This document shows, piece after piece, positions 7,963 to 17,400 of a stretch of 64,000 nucleotides of DNA (position 1 is its first letter; the number at the start of each line of letters is the position of its first letter). The notes beneath the pieces were generated by a model. The model had not been told where the DNA came from. It did not search any database and saw only the letters and a program-made list of their open reading frames with translations. Both the position numbers and the translations under genes were made by a program. The stretch lies in the NCBI GenBank assembly GCA_039039985.1, contig JBCCOV010000006.1, positions 3,181 to 67,180 of the forward strand, written 5' to 3'. The stretch is from JBCBWG01 sp039039985 (GTDB taxonomy: Bacteria; Pseudomonadota; Alphaproteobacteria; Rhizobiales; Hyphomicrobiaceae).

Positions 7963-8907
7963 TCATTGAAAGCGGTGAGAGCGCGCGGCGCGGATTTTCT
8001 GTTTTACCGATACAAGATGCTCTGCCAGCTGCTGGCAATCGGTCTCGATCGACGAGGATCGGCGCCACAATAACGCGATTGGGTGCGCGGCCTCCGGGTG
8101 GTCGATTCGCCTGACGACAAAGCTTGGGTCTCGCACGGCTTCAGCAAGCGCATACAGAGAGGGCAAGACCGCGACACCAGCACCCATGACTGCCATTTGC
8201 CGAACGGCGTCGAGACTCGCGCCTTGGTAATCCCGGCTGACGTAAGTGCCTGCCAAGTCGGCGAGCCGTTCAACGATTTCAGCAAGCCGAAACCCGGCGC
8301 TTAAGGAAAGTAGCGGTTTATCGGCCAGTTCGGTCAAATCCACCGGCCCGGCTTCAACCGAAACGGAATCATCAGCAGCCGCGCACACCCAAAGCGTTTC
8401 AGAAAACAGATCCGTACTCGTAAAATCTGGATTGTTCGTCGGCGTTCCGATCACGGCGTCGAGTCGGCCGTCTCTCAGCATCTCCAAGAGTTGTGCGGTC
8501 GAACCTTCTTCAATCACAAGACGCAACTCGGGATAGAGTTTGTGTAGCAGTCGGTTGGCATGCGGCATGAAATACGCGCCGATCGATGGAAGGACCCCAA
8601 GGGCGAGTCGATTGCCGAACAGCCCTTTTGCGCCACGCGCAACGGATTGAAAATCGCGCACTTGCTGCAGGATGGTGCGCGCACGCGGTAGCAGATCTTC
8701 ACCGACGGACGTCAGCTTCACACGGCGCGAGGTTCGCTCGAACAATACAACCCCGAGTTCGGCCTCCATGGTTGCCAGTTGCTTCGATAGGCTGGGCTGA
8801 GAAACCGCCAGGGTTTCGGCAGCGACACCGAATGCGCCGTGATCAGCAACGGCGACAAAATACTGGAGTTGGCGAAGAGTGGGCCGCGTTGTGTTCGCTC
8901 TATTCAT
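7963..8907 (-). CDS. LysR-family regulator, OxyR-like
   Basis: A 314-residue LysR regulator. The N-terminal winged helix (residues 10-70) reads TLRQLQYFVAVADHGAFGVAAETLAVSQPSLSKQ in overview, followed by the linker helix and a periplasmic-binding-like effector domain (about 95-300). The N-terminal half resembles the OxyR/hydrogen-peroxide-responsive branch, but I do not see a clear pair of redox cysteines in the effector domain; the only clear Cys residues are near residues 171 and 291. It is divergent from the iota-carbonic-anhydrase gene across a spacer of about 100 bases and is its most likely regulator. Effector unknown. Confidence 0.85.
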   Translation of the reverse strand: MNRANTTRPTLRQLQYFVAVADHGAFGVAAETLAVSQPSLSKQLATMEAELGVVLFERTSRRVKLTSVGEDLLPRARTILQQVRDFQSVARGAKGLFGNRLALGVLPSIGAYFMPHANRLLHKLYPELRLVIEEGSTAQLLEMLRDGRLDAVIGTPTNNPDFTSTDLFSETLWVCAAADDSVSVEAGPVDLTELADKPLLSLSAGFRLAEIVERLADLAGTYVSRDYQGASLDAVRQMAVMGAGVAVLPSLYALAEAVRDPSFVVRRIDHPEAAHPIALLWRRSSSIETDCQQLAEHLVSVKQKIRAARSHRFQ

Positions 8908-9008
8908 GCCTTCATGCTATAGATGACGTAACATATTTCAATTGGTTTCATCGATGAGGGATCACCAGTTCTGTTTGGTCACGCGATACGGAACTTAGGA
9001 GATGACCC

Positions 9009-9551
9009 ATGAAAAACATCGTCGTACTGACGGTTGCCACGGTATTGATCGGCTTCTCAGGTGCTGCCCAAGCTACAGGCACGTCTTCGCCGCTCACCGA
9101 GAAACAGGTGATGGAACTCAAGACTGCCTGGGGCCAGGGGATCGTGAAAATTGGCAAGGCCCACAAGAAAGGTGGTGACTACAAGGCTGCTGCCCGCGAG
9201 CACATCAAGCGCTTTTACGCGTATGGACAGAAGACGGTCTTGTTCAAACCAACGCTGGCCAGCAAAGACCAGTTCCGCGGTACCTTCGATGAAGCGCTAT
9301 CGTACTTCGTCGGCGGCAAGCTTGCCGAGGACAAAGGCTTCGCAATTGCACCCTACACGGCCGTGCGCTGGGAGCCAGAAGGTACGACGATAGACGGTTC
9401 AACGGCACTTGCGATGGGCAACTATTACTTCAAAAAGACGGACGGTTCGGAGGTGAAGGTCGAATATACCTTCGGCATCACTAAGATGGATAATGGTGAG
9501 TTGAAAATCGTATTGCACCACTCCTCCTTGCCATTTGTGCCAAGCACCTAA
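9009..9551 (+). CDS. Iota-class carbonic anhydrase (COG4337, SnoaL/CaMKII-AD-like fold), secreted
   Basis: A 180-residue protein with a clear signal peptide (MKNIVVLTVATVLIGFSGAAQA). The mature part carries the landmarks of bacterial iota carbonic anhydrases as I recall them: WGQGIVKIGKA near residue 43, TVLFKPT, FRGTFDEALSYFVGG, the ALAMGNYYF segment and the C-terminal HHSSLPF. These enzymes hydrate CO2 to bicarbonate in the periplasm; some work without metal. Older annotations call this family a phosphoribosyl-AMP cyclohydrolase, which I consider wrong because it lacks that enzyme's motifs. The gene is divergent from a LysR regulator and followed by a strong hairpin, so it is probably monocistronic. 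Confidence 0.82.
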   Translation: MKNIVVLTVATVLIGFSGAAQATGTSSPLTEKQVMELKTAWGQGIVKIGKAHKKGGDYKAAAREHIKRFYAYGQKTVLFKPTLASKDQFRGTFDEALSYFVGGKLAEDKGFAIAPYTAVRWEPEGTTIDGSTALAMGNYYFKKTDGSEVKVEYTFGITKMDNGELKIVLHHSSLPFVPST

Positions 9552-9568
9552 CGCCACGTTCCGTGGGG

Positions 9569-9592
9569 GCTTCCGGCAGGCTTGCCGGAAGC
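9569..9592 (+). terminator. Strong hairpin after the carbonic anhydrase gene
   Basis: GCTTCCGGCA, loop GGCT, TGCCGGAAGC: a perfect ten-pair stem with a four-base loop, 18 bases after the stop codon. It lacks a T-run, but position and stability suggest a transcript end or 3' stabiliser. Confidence 0.6.
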
Positions 9593-9696
9593 GACCCAGT
9601 TGAAGCCACGTCGCTCCAACCATGAGAATCTTCTTCTTGCGGTCCTGAGCGACGCGCACACGTTGCGCACAAGATGTCTGCTCTCCCCCCCAGACA

Positions 9697-9883
9697 TCAG
9701 CCTTCAACGTCCTCTGCGATCTCCAGCACCTTGTCGAGTTCGATGCAGATCAGGCCGAAATCTACGGCGACGTGAACAGCGCCCTTAATCTGGAGAGGAT
9801 CGGTCCATAGGTCGGTGCACTCGCCAAACGCAATGCACTTGGAGCCCCGACTCAGCCAACGCCAGCAAATGCCCAGCCGTCAT
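9697..9883 (-). pseudogene. Small ORF interrupted by a one-base frameshift
   Basis: An ATG at 9883 has a GAGGGG ribosome-binding site five bases upstream and opens with MTAGHLLALAESG. After a GGGG run at 9845-9848 the frame loses sense. Removing one G joins it to a second frame that continues SKCIAFGECTDLWTDP, then a hydrophobic VHVAVDFGLICIELD stretch, and stops at 9697. The repaired product is 61 residues. I do not recognise the family. The span of 187 bases is one more than a multiple of three, which fits a single inserted base. It may be a pseudogene, a sequencing error, or coincidence. Confidence 0.4.
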
Positions 9884-9982
9884 ATGTGCCCCTCGGGACA
9901 AACGCGCGCGATCAACCACGGTATGTGTGCAGCAGGCAGATCCGATGCGGGATCCTGGCGGCACACAACTAAGGCAACCGGC

Positions 9983-10792
9983 ATGAACTGGACTCACTTT
10001 GCCGATCGGCACTACGCGGCGCTCGCGGCTGATGAGATCCGCCATAACATCCTGCTCGCGATCTTGCGCCGGAAGCAGACCGATCCGGACCTGGACGTAC
10101 GCGCCTGGGACTTGGGCGGTCCAGGACGTTGTGCCGTCCAACAAGACGGGCATGGCATCGTTTTAGGTGACATCGAGGAATCGGACGCAGAGCAACTGGC
10201 ACGTATGATCGTTGGTGATGTGCCTCCCAGTGTTGCGCTTCCAAGTATCATGGGCCCCGACGACAACGGTCGGTGGCTTGTGGAGGCGCTCGCCAAGCAC
10301 GATTACGCGTTCGCATCGGTAACGCCGCAGACCATTCATGTCCTCGATCACCATCCGGTGCACCCGGACTGCGACGGTAAGTTCCGGCTCGCTGAGCCGG
10401 CGGATGCCGAGCTTGTCTTTGACTGGTTTGAGCGTTTCCAAGCTGAAGCCGCACCAGAGGGCGAGCCCCCTGCGCGCGAAGACGTCGAACAACGAATCGA
10501 GACGCAGCGGGTCTTTCTGTGGTCCCTCAAAAGTCGGCCGGTTGCGATGTGTTGCGCCGGGCGCATGCTGGATCAGGGCGTGGGGATTGCGCCTGTCTAT
10601 ACACCGCCAGAGCACCGCTGCCGCGGCTTCGCGGGCGCCGTAACGGCCCGCGTGGTCGAACACGTTCTGACGCGCGGATATCGCTATGCCTACTTGTTCA
10701 CGGACGATACCAACCCCGCATCATGTCGCTGCTATGCCAAGATCGGCTTCCGGCCGCACTGCAAGGCGGACATGTATCGACGCAGCGACTAG
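9983..10792 (+). CDS. GNAT-family N-acetyltransferase
   Basis: A 269-residue protein. The C-terminal half (about residues 130-260) is a GNAT fold of the FR47-like type. It has GVGIAPVYTPPEHRCRGFA near residues 200-218, which contains the acetyl-CoA pyrophosphate loop (R/Q-x-x-G-x-A form), and YLFTDDTNPASCRCYAKIGF, the typical closing motif. The N-terminal half is a family-specific extension that probably helps bind substrate. The ATG at 9983 starts the conserved region; longer readings extend into the upstream spacer without support. Substrate unknown; it stands alone. Confidence 0.85.
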   Translation: MNWTHFADRHYAALAADEIRHNILLAILRRKQTDPDLDVRAWDLGGPGRCAVQQDGHGIVLGDIEESDAEQLARMIVGDVPPSVALPSIMGPDDNGRWLVEALAKHDYAFASVTPQTIHVLDHHPVHPDCDGKFRLAEPADAELVFDWFERFQAEAAPEGEPPAREDVEQRIETQRVFLWSLKSRPVAMCCAGRMLDQGVGIAPVYTPPEHRCRGFAGAVTARVVEHVLTRGYRYAYLFTDDTNPASCRCYAKIGFRPHCKADMYRRSD

Positions 10793-11059
10793 CGAGCGTT
10801 CTGGGCGACATGGGGCGGTCGGATGGGGCAATGCTGCGCGGCAGGCTCTGACATGGCTTGCCTTTCGATCATTCCACTGTCAGCCGTGGTTTGCGCGGAG
10901 CCAGCGTTATCGACAATCGGAGTCGGCGCGGCGGTTATCAACACATCGCCTCAATCGATCGTTCCAGTACGCCGCGGAGAAAACGCTCACAAGTCCATTC
11001 CGCTTGCGGGTCGAGGCCCCTGAGAGGGCCGTCATCTCTCGAATGAGGTTCCAGCCGCA

Positions 11060-11356
11060 ATGCTCACCCGCGACGAAAAACACGCGATCGCGCAATTCCT
11101 GGCTTACGATCAAACGCACAGACGATACTGGTTTGATTTGTCGCCGTATCTCGTTCCACCGGCAGCGTTCGCTGTGTATGGGCTGTGGGCGCGGGAGTTT
11201 GAGGCCCTTGTCATTGCCCTGGGCGTGCTGTGGTTTCTCGCCATTTGGTACATGACCTATCAAATCAATGGTGCGAAGCATCTCCATTCCGCCGTTCGCA
11301 AGTACGAGGATGCCGTCCAGGCCCTTGCGAAGCCGGACAGCGATGGAAACGATTAG
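11060..11356 (+). CDS. Small two-span membrane protein
   Basis: A 98-residue protein with two hydrophobic segments (about residues 28-46 and 48-68) between a polar N-terminus rich in Asp/Arg/His and a basic/acidic C-terminal tail ending KPDSDGND. No family recognised. A GAGG sequence lies about 12 bases upstream of the ATG. The 267 bases before it contain nothing else I can support. A hairpin follows the stop. Confidence 0.6.
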   Translation: MLTRDEKHAIAQFLAYDQTHRRYWFDLSPYLVPPAAFAVYGLWAREFEALVIALGVLWFLAIWYMTYQINGAKHLHSAVRKYEDAVQALAKPDSDGND

Positions 11357-11368
11357 TTCCCGGTTGCA

Positions 11369-11386
11369 CGCCCGCGTTGGCGGGCG
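11369..11386. terminator. Bidirectional terminator-like hairpin
   Basis: CGCCCGC, loop GTTG, GCGGGCG: a seven-pair stem between the convergent small membrane protein and VOC genes. No T-run on either side. Confidence 0.45.
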
Positions 11387-11425
11387 CTGGGCAGTCGCCT
11401 CAGGCGAACAGGCTCGGACGCGGCT

Positions 11426-12172
11426 TCAACGCGTCGCAAATCCCAATAGCTCTGAGCCGCGGAAATCTGCCGGTGCATCTGATACGTCTGTCCGAACATA
11501 TCCCGCGTGTCCGTCCGGTGTTGGAACAACGTCGGTCGCATGATGCCGATGCTGGATTTCCAGGACCGTATAGCGCCGCTGATAGAGCCACTCCCTGTTT
11601 GCGAGGGCGGTCAAATCCGATGACGGTGGACGCTCTGGTGTGAAAGCAAAAAAGTAGAGCGTGAAGCCATAAGGCTCGACGGGCTGGATCGACAGCGGCG
11701 TCATGCCCCAGGCATCACAGGTCCGTTGAATTGGCGCGATGTCAGATGTCCTGAGCGTGAGGAGGTTGAGGTGCGCACCGCCGCCAAGGGCGTGCGGATT
11801 GATTGGCTCCGCCTGCCGTTGCCCTTCGAACCAGTGCTCAATCAGTTCGATGGTGAAGCCGTGCGGGTCCTTGAAATGGGTGAGGTAGCCGACATCTCGG
11901 AACTGGCGCGGCGTATCGATGGCAACGCCCAGGGCGGTCAACTGTTGATGCGCCAGTTCGATGTTGGGCACGGCGAGCGCAATCTTCCAATAGAGATCGT
12001 TCACGTGTGGTTCGTAGCGATCATTGGCTGGCAGAAAGAGCAGTTTTGCCTCCTCGCCGCCGTATCCGAAAGCTCCGTCCCCGACATCCGTCATGCCGAG
12101 CGTGTCGCGGTAGAAGGCCCGTTGCGCATGCGGGTCGCGGCAGCGGTAGACGATGGTTTCGATCTTGGGCAT
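11426..12172 (-). CDS. VOC-superfamily protein with two glyoxalase-like domains
   Basis: A 248-residue protein made of two VOC modules. The first (residues 1-112) starts MPKIETIVYRCRDPHAQRAFY and ends with HFKDPHGFTIELIE, containing the His/Glu metal-ligand positions. The second (about 135-230) is more divergent. Such proteins include extradiol dioxygenase-like enzymes, glyoxalases and drug-binding proteins, and motif reading does not tell which. It lies next to, but points away from, the ECF41 sigma/AhpD pair, with the ECF41-type promoter in the shared spacer. Confidence 0.75.
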   Translation of the reverse strand: MPKIETIVYRCRDPHAQRAFYRDTLGMTDVGDGAFGYGGEEAKLLFLPANDRYEPHVNDLYWKIALAVPNIELAHQQLTALGVAIDTPRQFRDVGYLTHFKDPHGFTIELIEHWFEGQRQAEPINPHALGGGAHLNLLTLRTSDIAPIQRTCDAWGMTPLSIQPVEPYGFTLYFFAFTPERPPSSDLTALANREWLYQRRYTVLEIQHRHHATDVVPTPDGHAGYVRTDVSDAPADFRGSELLGFATR

Positions 12173-12290
12173 CGCTCAACTCTCGTGACGTCGTCGGCGC
12201 GCTATATCCCCGAAAGCTCCATTGTGACGCCTGTCTGCAGCCGGTCGGTATCGCTCTTGACGCAAAAATCAGAAACGCCTCACGGTGTCA

Positions 12291-12317
12291 TGTCACAATC
12301 AGGAACGCTCAATCGTC
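12291..12317 (+). promoter_or_regulatory. ECF41-type autoregulated promoter
   Basis: TGTCACA at 12291-12297, a 16-base spacer and CGTC at 12314-12317. I recall TGTCACA-N16-CGTC as the published target consensus of ECF41 sigma factors. It lies 41 bases before the AhpD-like gene, which is followed by the ECF41 gene itself, so the pair should autoregulate. Confidence 0.85.
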
Positions 12318-12357
12318 AACACGGTGACGGCGATCGCCGAAGCAAGAGAGGACGACG

Positions 12358-12792
12358 ATGATGAGCAACGATAGAGCGGTCAACTACCAACAAGAGGTGC
12401 CCGGCATTCTGAAATCGATGGCCGGCGTGAATGAAGCCATCGCAGGGCACGGCCTCGACGGAACCCTCTACCATCTGGTGCAGCTTCGTGCCTCGCAAAT
12501 CAACCGCTGCGGCTTTTGTGTGGAGATGCACACCACAGACGCGCGGCGCGACGGCGAAACCAGCGAACGGCTGGATCGCGTGATCGTTTGGGATCAGGTC
12601 AACAACTTCAGTGATCGGGAGAAGGCCGCGCTGGCGTGGACGGAAGCACTGACGGTCTTGGATCCCAAGGCCGATCTCGGCGCTCTCAGAGTGCGCTTGC
12701 GTGAGCATTTTTCAGAAAAGGAAATCGGGGCGCTGACGGCAGCTGTGGCCATGATCAACCTTTGGAACCGCATTAGTATATCGAACCACTGA
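12358..12792 (+). CDS. Carboxymuconolactone decarboxylase/AhpD-family protein
   Basis: A 144-residue all-alpha protein. The active-site motif NRCGFCVEMHTTDAR near residues 45-60 holds the CxxC cysteines and following His of alkylhydroperoxidase AhpD-like proteins. This supports a peroxidase or disulfide-handling role rather than true lactone decarboxylation. The last residues are short of strong conservation. The stop is one base before the ATG of the sigma factor, so translation is coupled. Genes of this COE (carboxymuconolactone decarboxylase/oxidoreductase/epimerase) type are the standard partners and targets of ECF41 sigma factors. Confidence 0.9.
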   Translation: MMSNDRAVNYQQEVPGILKSMAGVNEAIAGHGLDGTLYHLVQLRASQINRCGFCVEMHTTDARRDGETSERLDRVIVWDQVNNFSDREKAALAWTEALTVLDPKADLGALRVRLREHFSEKEIGALTAAVAMINLWNRISISNH

Positions 12793-12793
12793 C

Positions 12794-13699
12794 ATGCAGG
12801 ATCGCGATCACATTCAAGTCTTCGAAAGCGTCAGGCCCAGCCTGCTCGGTTTAGCGTATCGGATGCTCGGCTCCATGGCTGACGCGGAAGATGCGGTGCA
12901 GGACACGTTCTTGAAGTGGTCGCTGGCTGATCGCAGCAAAATAGAGAATGGCGCCGCGTGGCTGTCCACGACATGTACGCGGCGCTGTCTCGATCTTCTG
13001 CGCGCGGCCCATCGGTCTCGGGTCGACTACGTCGGCGCTTGGTTGCCTGAGCCGATCCATACACCGGTCGACAGCGACGCCGACGCGAAACTGGATCTCG
13101 CGACGTCGCTGACCACGGCTTTCTTACTGATGCTTGAGCGATTAACGCCCAAAGAGCGGGCCGCGTACCTGTTGCACGACGTCTTCGACCATTCTTACCG
13201 GGAGATTTCTGAAACGCTTGATGCCGATGAAGCCGCATGTCGGAAGCTGGTCTCACGGGCGCGGGCAAACATTGGCTGCGACACGGTGCGCCAGACGGTT
13301 TCGGTCGAACATCAAAACCGCCTTCTTGCGGCGTTTCAGAACGCTGTTGCGACGGGAGCAACCACGCAGCTCGCGATGCTACTTTCCGACGACGTCCGAT
13401 TGCGCGCCGACGGCGGCGGCAAGGTGCTGGCCGCCTTGAATGTGCTCCACGGGCCGGATCGCGTCTTGGCCTTTGTTGCGAAGGGACTGCGAAAGTACTG
13501 GACTGACTTTCGATGGCAGACGGCTGACCTGAACGGTGCGCGCGGCCTCGTTCTGGAGCACCAGGGCGTAGCGGTCGCGGCTGTTTCGTTCGGCTATAAC
13601 GCCGCTGGCAAAGCCAGCGACATCTACATCGTTCGAAATCCCGACAAGCTCGGGAACCTGAGCACAATGGCGTTCAGCCCGCGGCCTGGCGCACTGTGA
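12794..13699 (+). CDS. ECF41-family RNA polymerase sigma factor (SigJ-like)
   Basis: A 301-residue sigma factor with region 2 (about residues 8-75; AYRMLGSMADAEDAVQDTF), region 4 (about 110-165; HDVFDHSYREISETL) and a C-terminal SnoaL-like domain (about 175-285). All three ECF41 marks are visible: WLPEP in the linker, DGGGK in the SnoaL domain and NPDKL near the end. In this family the fused domain replaces an anti-sigma factor and controls activity from within. No anti-sigma gene is nearby, as expected. The signal sensed is unknown. Confidence 0.93.
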   Translation: MQDRDHIQVFESVRPSLLGLAYRMLGSMADAEDAVQDTFLKWSLADRSKIENGAAWLSTTCTRRCLDLLRAAHRSRVDYVGAWLPEPIHTPVDSDADAKLDLATSLTTAFLLMLERLTPKERAAYLLHDVFDHSYREISETLDADEAACRKLVSRARANIGCDTVRQTVSVEHQNRLLAAFQNAVATGATTQLAMLLSDDVRLRADGGGKVLAALNVLHGPDRVLAFVAKGLRKYWTDFRWQTADLNGARGLVLEHQGVAVAAVSFGYNAAGKASDIYIVRNPDKLGNLSTMAFSPRPGAL

Positions 13700-13705
13700 T
13701 GCTGG

Positions 13706-13753
13706 GAGGACGATAGTTGGCAGCCGACACTGCCGCTGCCCCGTCGCGTCCTC
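13706..13753. terminator. Branched inverted repeat between convergent genes
   Basis: GAGGACG at 13706-13712 pairs with CGTCCTC at 13747-13753, enclosing a smaller GGCAG/CTGCC hairpin; TTT follows on the plus strand. It lies between the ECF41 gene and soxG, which converge. Confidence 0.4.
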
Positions 13754-13777
13754 TTTCTCCAACCGCCAATGGTCAGT

Positions 13778-14419
13778 TCAATTGGACGTTTCGAAGTGCG
13801 GCAAGTGAAGTTTGACGCGGCCAATCGGCTTTTGCGGTGGAAGGCCCCACTCGCGGCCGGATTCCGCAAGCAGGCACCAGACGTAGTCTGCATGTGCGCG
13901 ACGCGTCGCAATCCGAAAAGACGTAGAGCCGTCGGCATCATCACCCATATGCCACAACCAGACATGCGCCTTGGCGAGTACGGTCGCCACGCCGGTGCCG
14001 GCGCCGAAAGCGCGCGGGTGCAAATCAATCACCACCAGCTTGGCCAGGAGGTCACGCGCGTGTGCGCCAGAAACGGCAATGGTCGCGTATTGGTCCGAGA
14101 CCGTGACGAGCTGGTGATGCGTGCCATCGAGGGCCGTTTCGAGCGCGCTCATCCAGCCCGTGTCAGCATCTGGTTCAGCCGAGATCACCCACTCGTCCGG
14201 TCCCAGCCATGTGGTTTGTGTTGCCTTCGAACGGTTCGACTGCGTCACGGCCGTCGGCAGAGGAAGGCCGATGATGTCGCCCACGGCCGGTGCGAGATCT
14301 GCAGCCTGCCCGCGCAGGGTCACGTATGTCACGAACGCGATCTCTGCGATGGCAACGTCGGTTCCACGTGTCAGCGGTTCGCGATGCCCCAGGGGTGATT
14401 GCCAGCGCACATCGATCAT
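13778..14419 (-). CDS. soxG: Sarcosine oxidase gamma subunit
   Basis: A 213-residue protein with the SoxG features PLGHREPLTRGTDVAIAEI near the N-terminus, TTWLGPDEWVI in the middle and a long C-terminal domain. It is the smallest folded accessory subunit of heterotetrameric sarcosine oxidase and resembles the C-terminal part of GcvT-like proteins without its own catalysis. Its ATG overlaps the soxA stop by four bases (ATGA), a coupling arrangement. It is the last gene of soxBDAG. Confidence 0.9.
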   Translation of the reverse strand: MIDVRWQSPLGHREPLTRGTDVAIAEIAFVTYVTLRGQAADLAPAVGDIIGLPLPTAVTQSNRSKATQTTWLGPDEWVISAEPDADTGWMSALETALDGTHHQLVTVSDQYATIAVSGAHARDLLAKLVVIDLHPRAFGAGTGVATVLAKAHVWLWHMGDDADGSTSFRIATRRAHADYVWCLLAESGREWGLPPQKPIGRVKLHLPHFETSN

Positions 14420-17400
14420 GTTGCTCTACCAAAGTGCTGCATGAAATTCGGTTGCGTAACACGCGCAGGTATCGGTTCGCCGTCTCGTTGGGCGACATAC
14501 ACGCGCTCACCGACGCGATTGCGGCCCGCATCGATTAATCCAAGCGCAATCGATCGTTCGAACGTTGGGCTGAAGTAGCTCGACGTAATGTGCCCGATCA
14601 GCGGTGTCCGCGGATCTTGTTCCTCGGCCGTTGCGATGACATGGGAGCCTTCTGCGATCACGATCGCTGGATCGTCGGTCAGGACGCCGACAAAATGGCG
14701 GCGATCAGCGCGACTTGTATCACTTCGCGTAAGCGATCGACGGCCAATAAAGTCTGCCGAGGACTTTACAATCCAATCCATACCAAGATCGTATGGGGTT
14801 ACGGTGCCGTCGGTGTCCTGGCCGACAATGATGAACCCTGTTTCTGCCCTTAGCAGATGCATACCTTCGGTACCGTATGGCGTGATGCCGTAAGGCGCGC
14901 CCTTGTCCATAATCTGTTGCCAAAGCCACAAGCCATAGCGCGCGGGAATATTGATCTCGTAGGAGAGTTCGCCGGTGAATGAGATCCGGAATGCGCGCAC
15001 AGGTACACCTGCGATATGGCCCGTGCGGTGGCTCATAAAGGGAAACGCGTCGGGGTTGGGATCGATGTCGTCCAGCAGGGCACCGACGACCCGCCAGGAC
15101 TCCGGCCCGCAAATGGATGCGACAGCCCACTGCTCGGTCACGGACGTCATGAAGACGTCGAGGTCCAGCCATTCGGTCTGGAGATAGTCCTCCATCCAGG
15201 ACAGTACGCCGGCGGCACCACCGGTTGTCGTCGTCAAATGGAAATGATCATCGCTGATGCACGCCGTCACACCATCATCGAAGACCATGCCGTCTTCATT
15301 CAGCATCAGGCCATAGCGACAGCGGCCCGGCGCCAGCTTCATCCAGGCGTTCGTGTAGACCCGATTAAGAAAGGTCCGGGCATCGCGGCCGCGAATATCG
15401 ATCTTGCCGAGCGTTGACGCATCCAGCACGGCCGTCTGCGTTCGCGCGGCGACGCATTCACGCTGAACGGCATCCTCAAAGCTCTCCCCGGCTCGTGGAT
15501 AGGTGCGCGCCCGCAACCAGTCACCAACAACTTCAAACGTCGCGCCTTGGTTTTTGTGCCAGGTGTGCATTGGCGTTGTTCGGCGCGGATGGAAGTGGTC
15601 GCCGACGTGCTGTCCCGCAACGGCGCCGAACGGGACGGGCTTGAACGGCGGACGAAAGGTGGTCACGCCAACGTCCGCAATCGGTTTGCCAAGCGCGCCA
15701 GCCAAAACGCCGAAACCGTTCAGGGATGATGTCTTGCCCTGGTCCGTGCCCATGCCGAGCGTCGTATAGCGCTTCGCATGCTCGACTGAGACATAGCCCT
15801 CCCGCACCGCAAGCTGCAGATCTTTTGACGTCACATCGTTTTGGAGGTCGACGAAGGCTCGTGTGCGGGCCGGCGGTTTGGCTGACGGCAGATCCCAAGC
15901 CGGTTCAATACCGCTTTCGCCATCGGTTGGATCGCCAGAGCAGGCTGGCGCTTGCGGCGTGTCCGTCGCGAAGCCAGCGGCCTGGGCAGCCTCTGTTCCG
16001 GCTTGCAGTCCGCTCGCGAAACACGCGGCAAAATCGAACACGCCGTCCGCCGCGCCGGCAGAGCGTTCCGCTTGCCAGGAGCGTTCAGGACGAAACGCCT
16101 GAAGTGCGTCGTCGAACTGCAACCGTCCCCGCGACTGTGAGAAGAGGGCCACGTTCGGCGACCAGCCGCCCGACACGGCAAGGAGATCGGCATAAAGCCA
16201 ACGTGGGCCACCCGTCAGCTGTTTGTTCTCGTCAAGCGACATCACACTCATATGCGACAGCCGCCTGCGCCCCTTCGTTTCGACAATCGTCGCTGATGTA
16301 AACGCTTCGATACCAAGAGACTTGGCCTTTGCGGTGACGTTCGGCCCAGGCTCAGCGCGCGTATCGACGATGGCCGCAACCTCGGCTCCGGCCACGTGCA
16401 AATCAAAGGCTGTCATCCACGCCTGGTCATTGTTGGTGAATACAACAGCCGTGCGCCCGGCCAGAACGCCATAGCGATGCAGATAGGTGCGCACGGCGCC
16501 GGCCAACATAATGCCGGGGCGGTCGTTGCCGTGGAAGACGAGGGGCCGCTCAATTGCGCCGGTAGCCAGAACAACCTGTGCGGCGCGCACGCGCCAGACG
16601 CGATGCCTTGGCAAATCCGCGCGTCGCGCGTGCTCCGGCACATGGTCTTGCAGCGACTCGACCAACGCAACCCAATTTTCGCCGTAGTAGCCGAAGGCGC
16701 ACGTGCGCTTCAGAACTGTGACGTCCGGCAAATGGGTGAGACCGGTTTCAACACCCTGTAGCCAATCGGCGATGCTCTGCCCGTCCATCCTTCGGCTAGA
16801 CGGTTCGATAGACAGTAGCCGACCGCCGAGCTCTGGCGTTTCCTCTGCAAGAATGACGCGCGCGCCCGAAGCGGCTGCGGTTCGCGCCGCGGTCAAGCCT
16901 GCCGGCCCTGCGCCAATGACAAGAACATCGCAGTGGCGATTGACATGTTCATAGCGGTCTGGGTCCGGCGCGGTCGGGCTTTTGCCGAGGCCGGCCGCGC
17001 GGCGGATGAGCCCCTCAAACATCATCCAGTTGCCCGGCGGGCCCATGAATGTCTTGTAGTAAAACCCTGCGGGCAGAAACCGCCCGAACGCATCGTTGAC
17101 ACTGCCAACATCAAACGCAAGCGACGGCCAGCAGTTTTGGGAGAACGCCTCAAGCCCATCGTAGATCTCAAGTTCGGTTGCACGCACGTTTGGCACGGTC
17201 CGCGCTGGGTCTGCGCCAACCTGTACGAGCGCGGCCGGGTCGTCGCTGCCGGACCCGAGAATACCGCGGGGTCGGTGATACTTGAAACTCCGCGCGATCA
17301 TGTGCACGCCGTTGGCCAGAAGCGCCGAGGCCAACGTGTCACCTGCGAAGCCGCTATACCGGCGCCCGTTGAAGCGAAACGAGACCGGCGCCGCGCCGTT

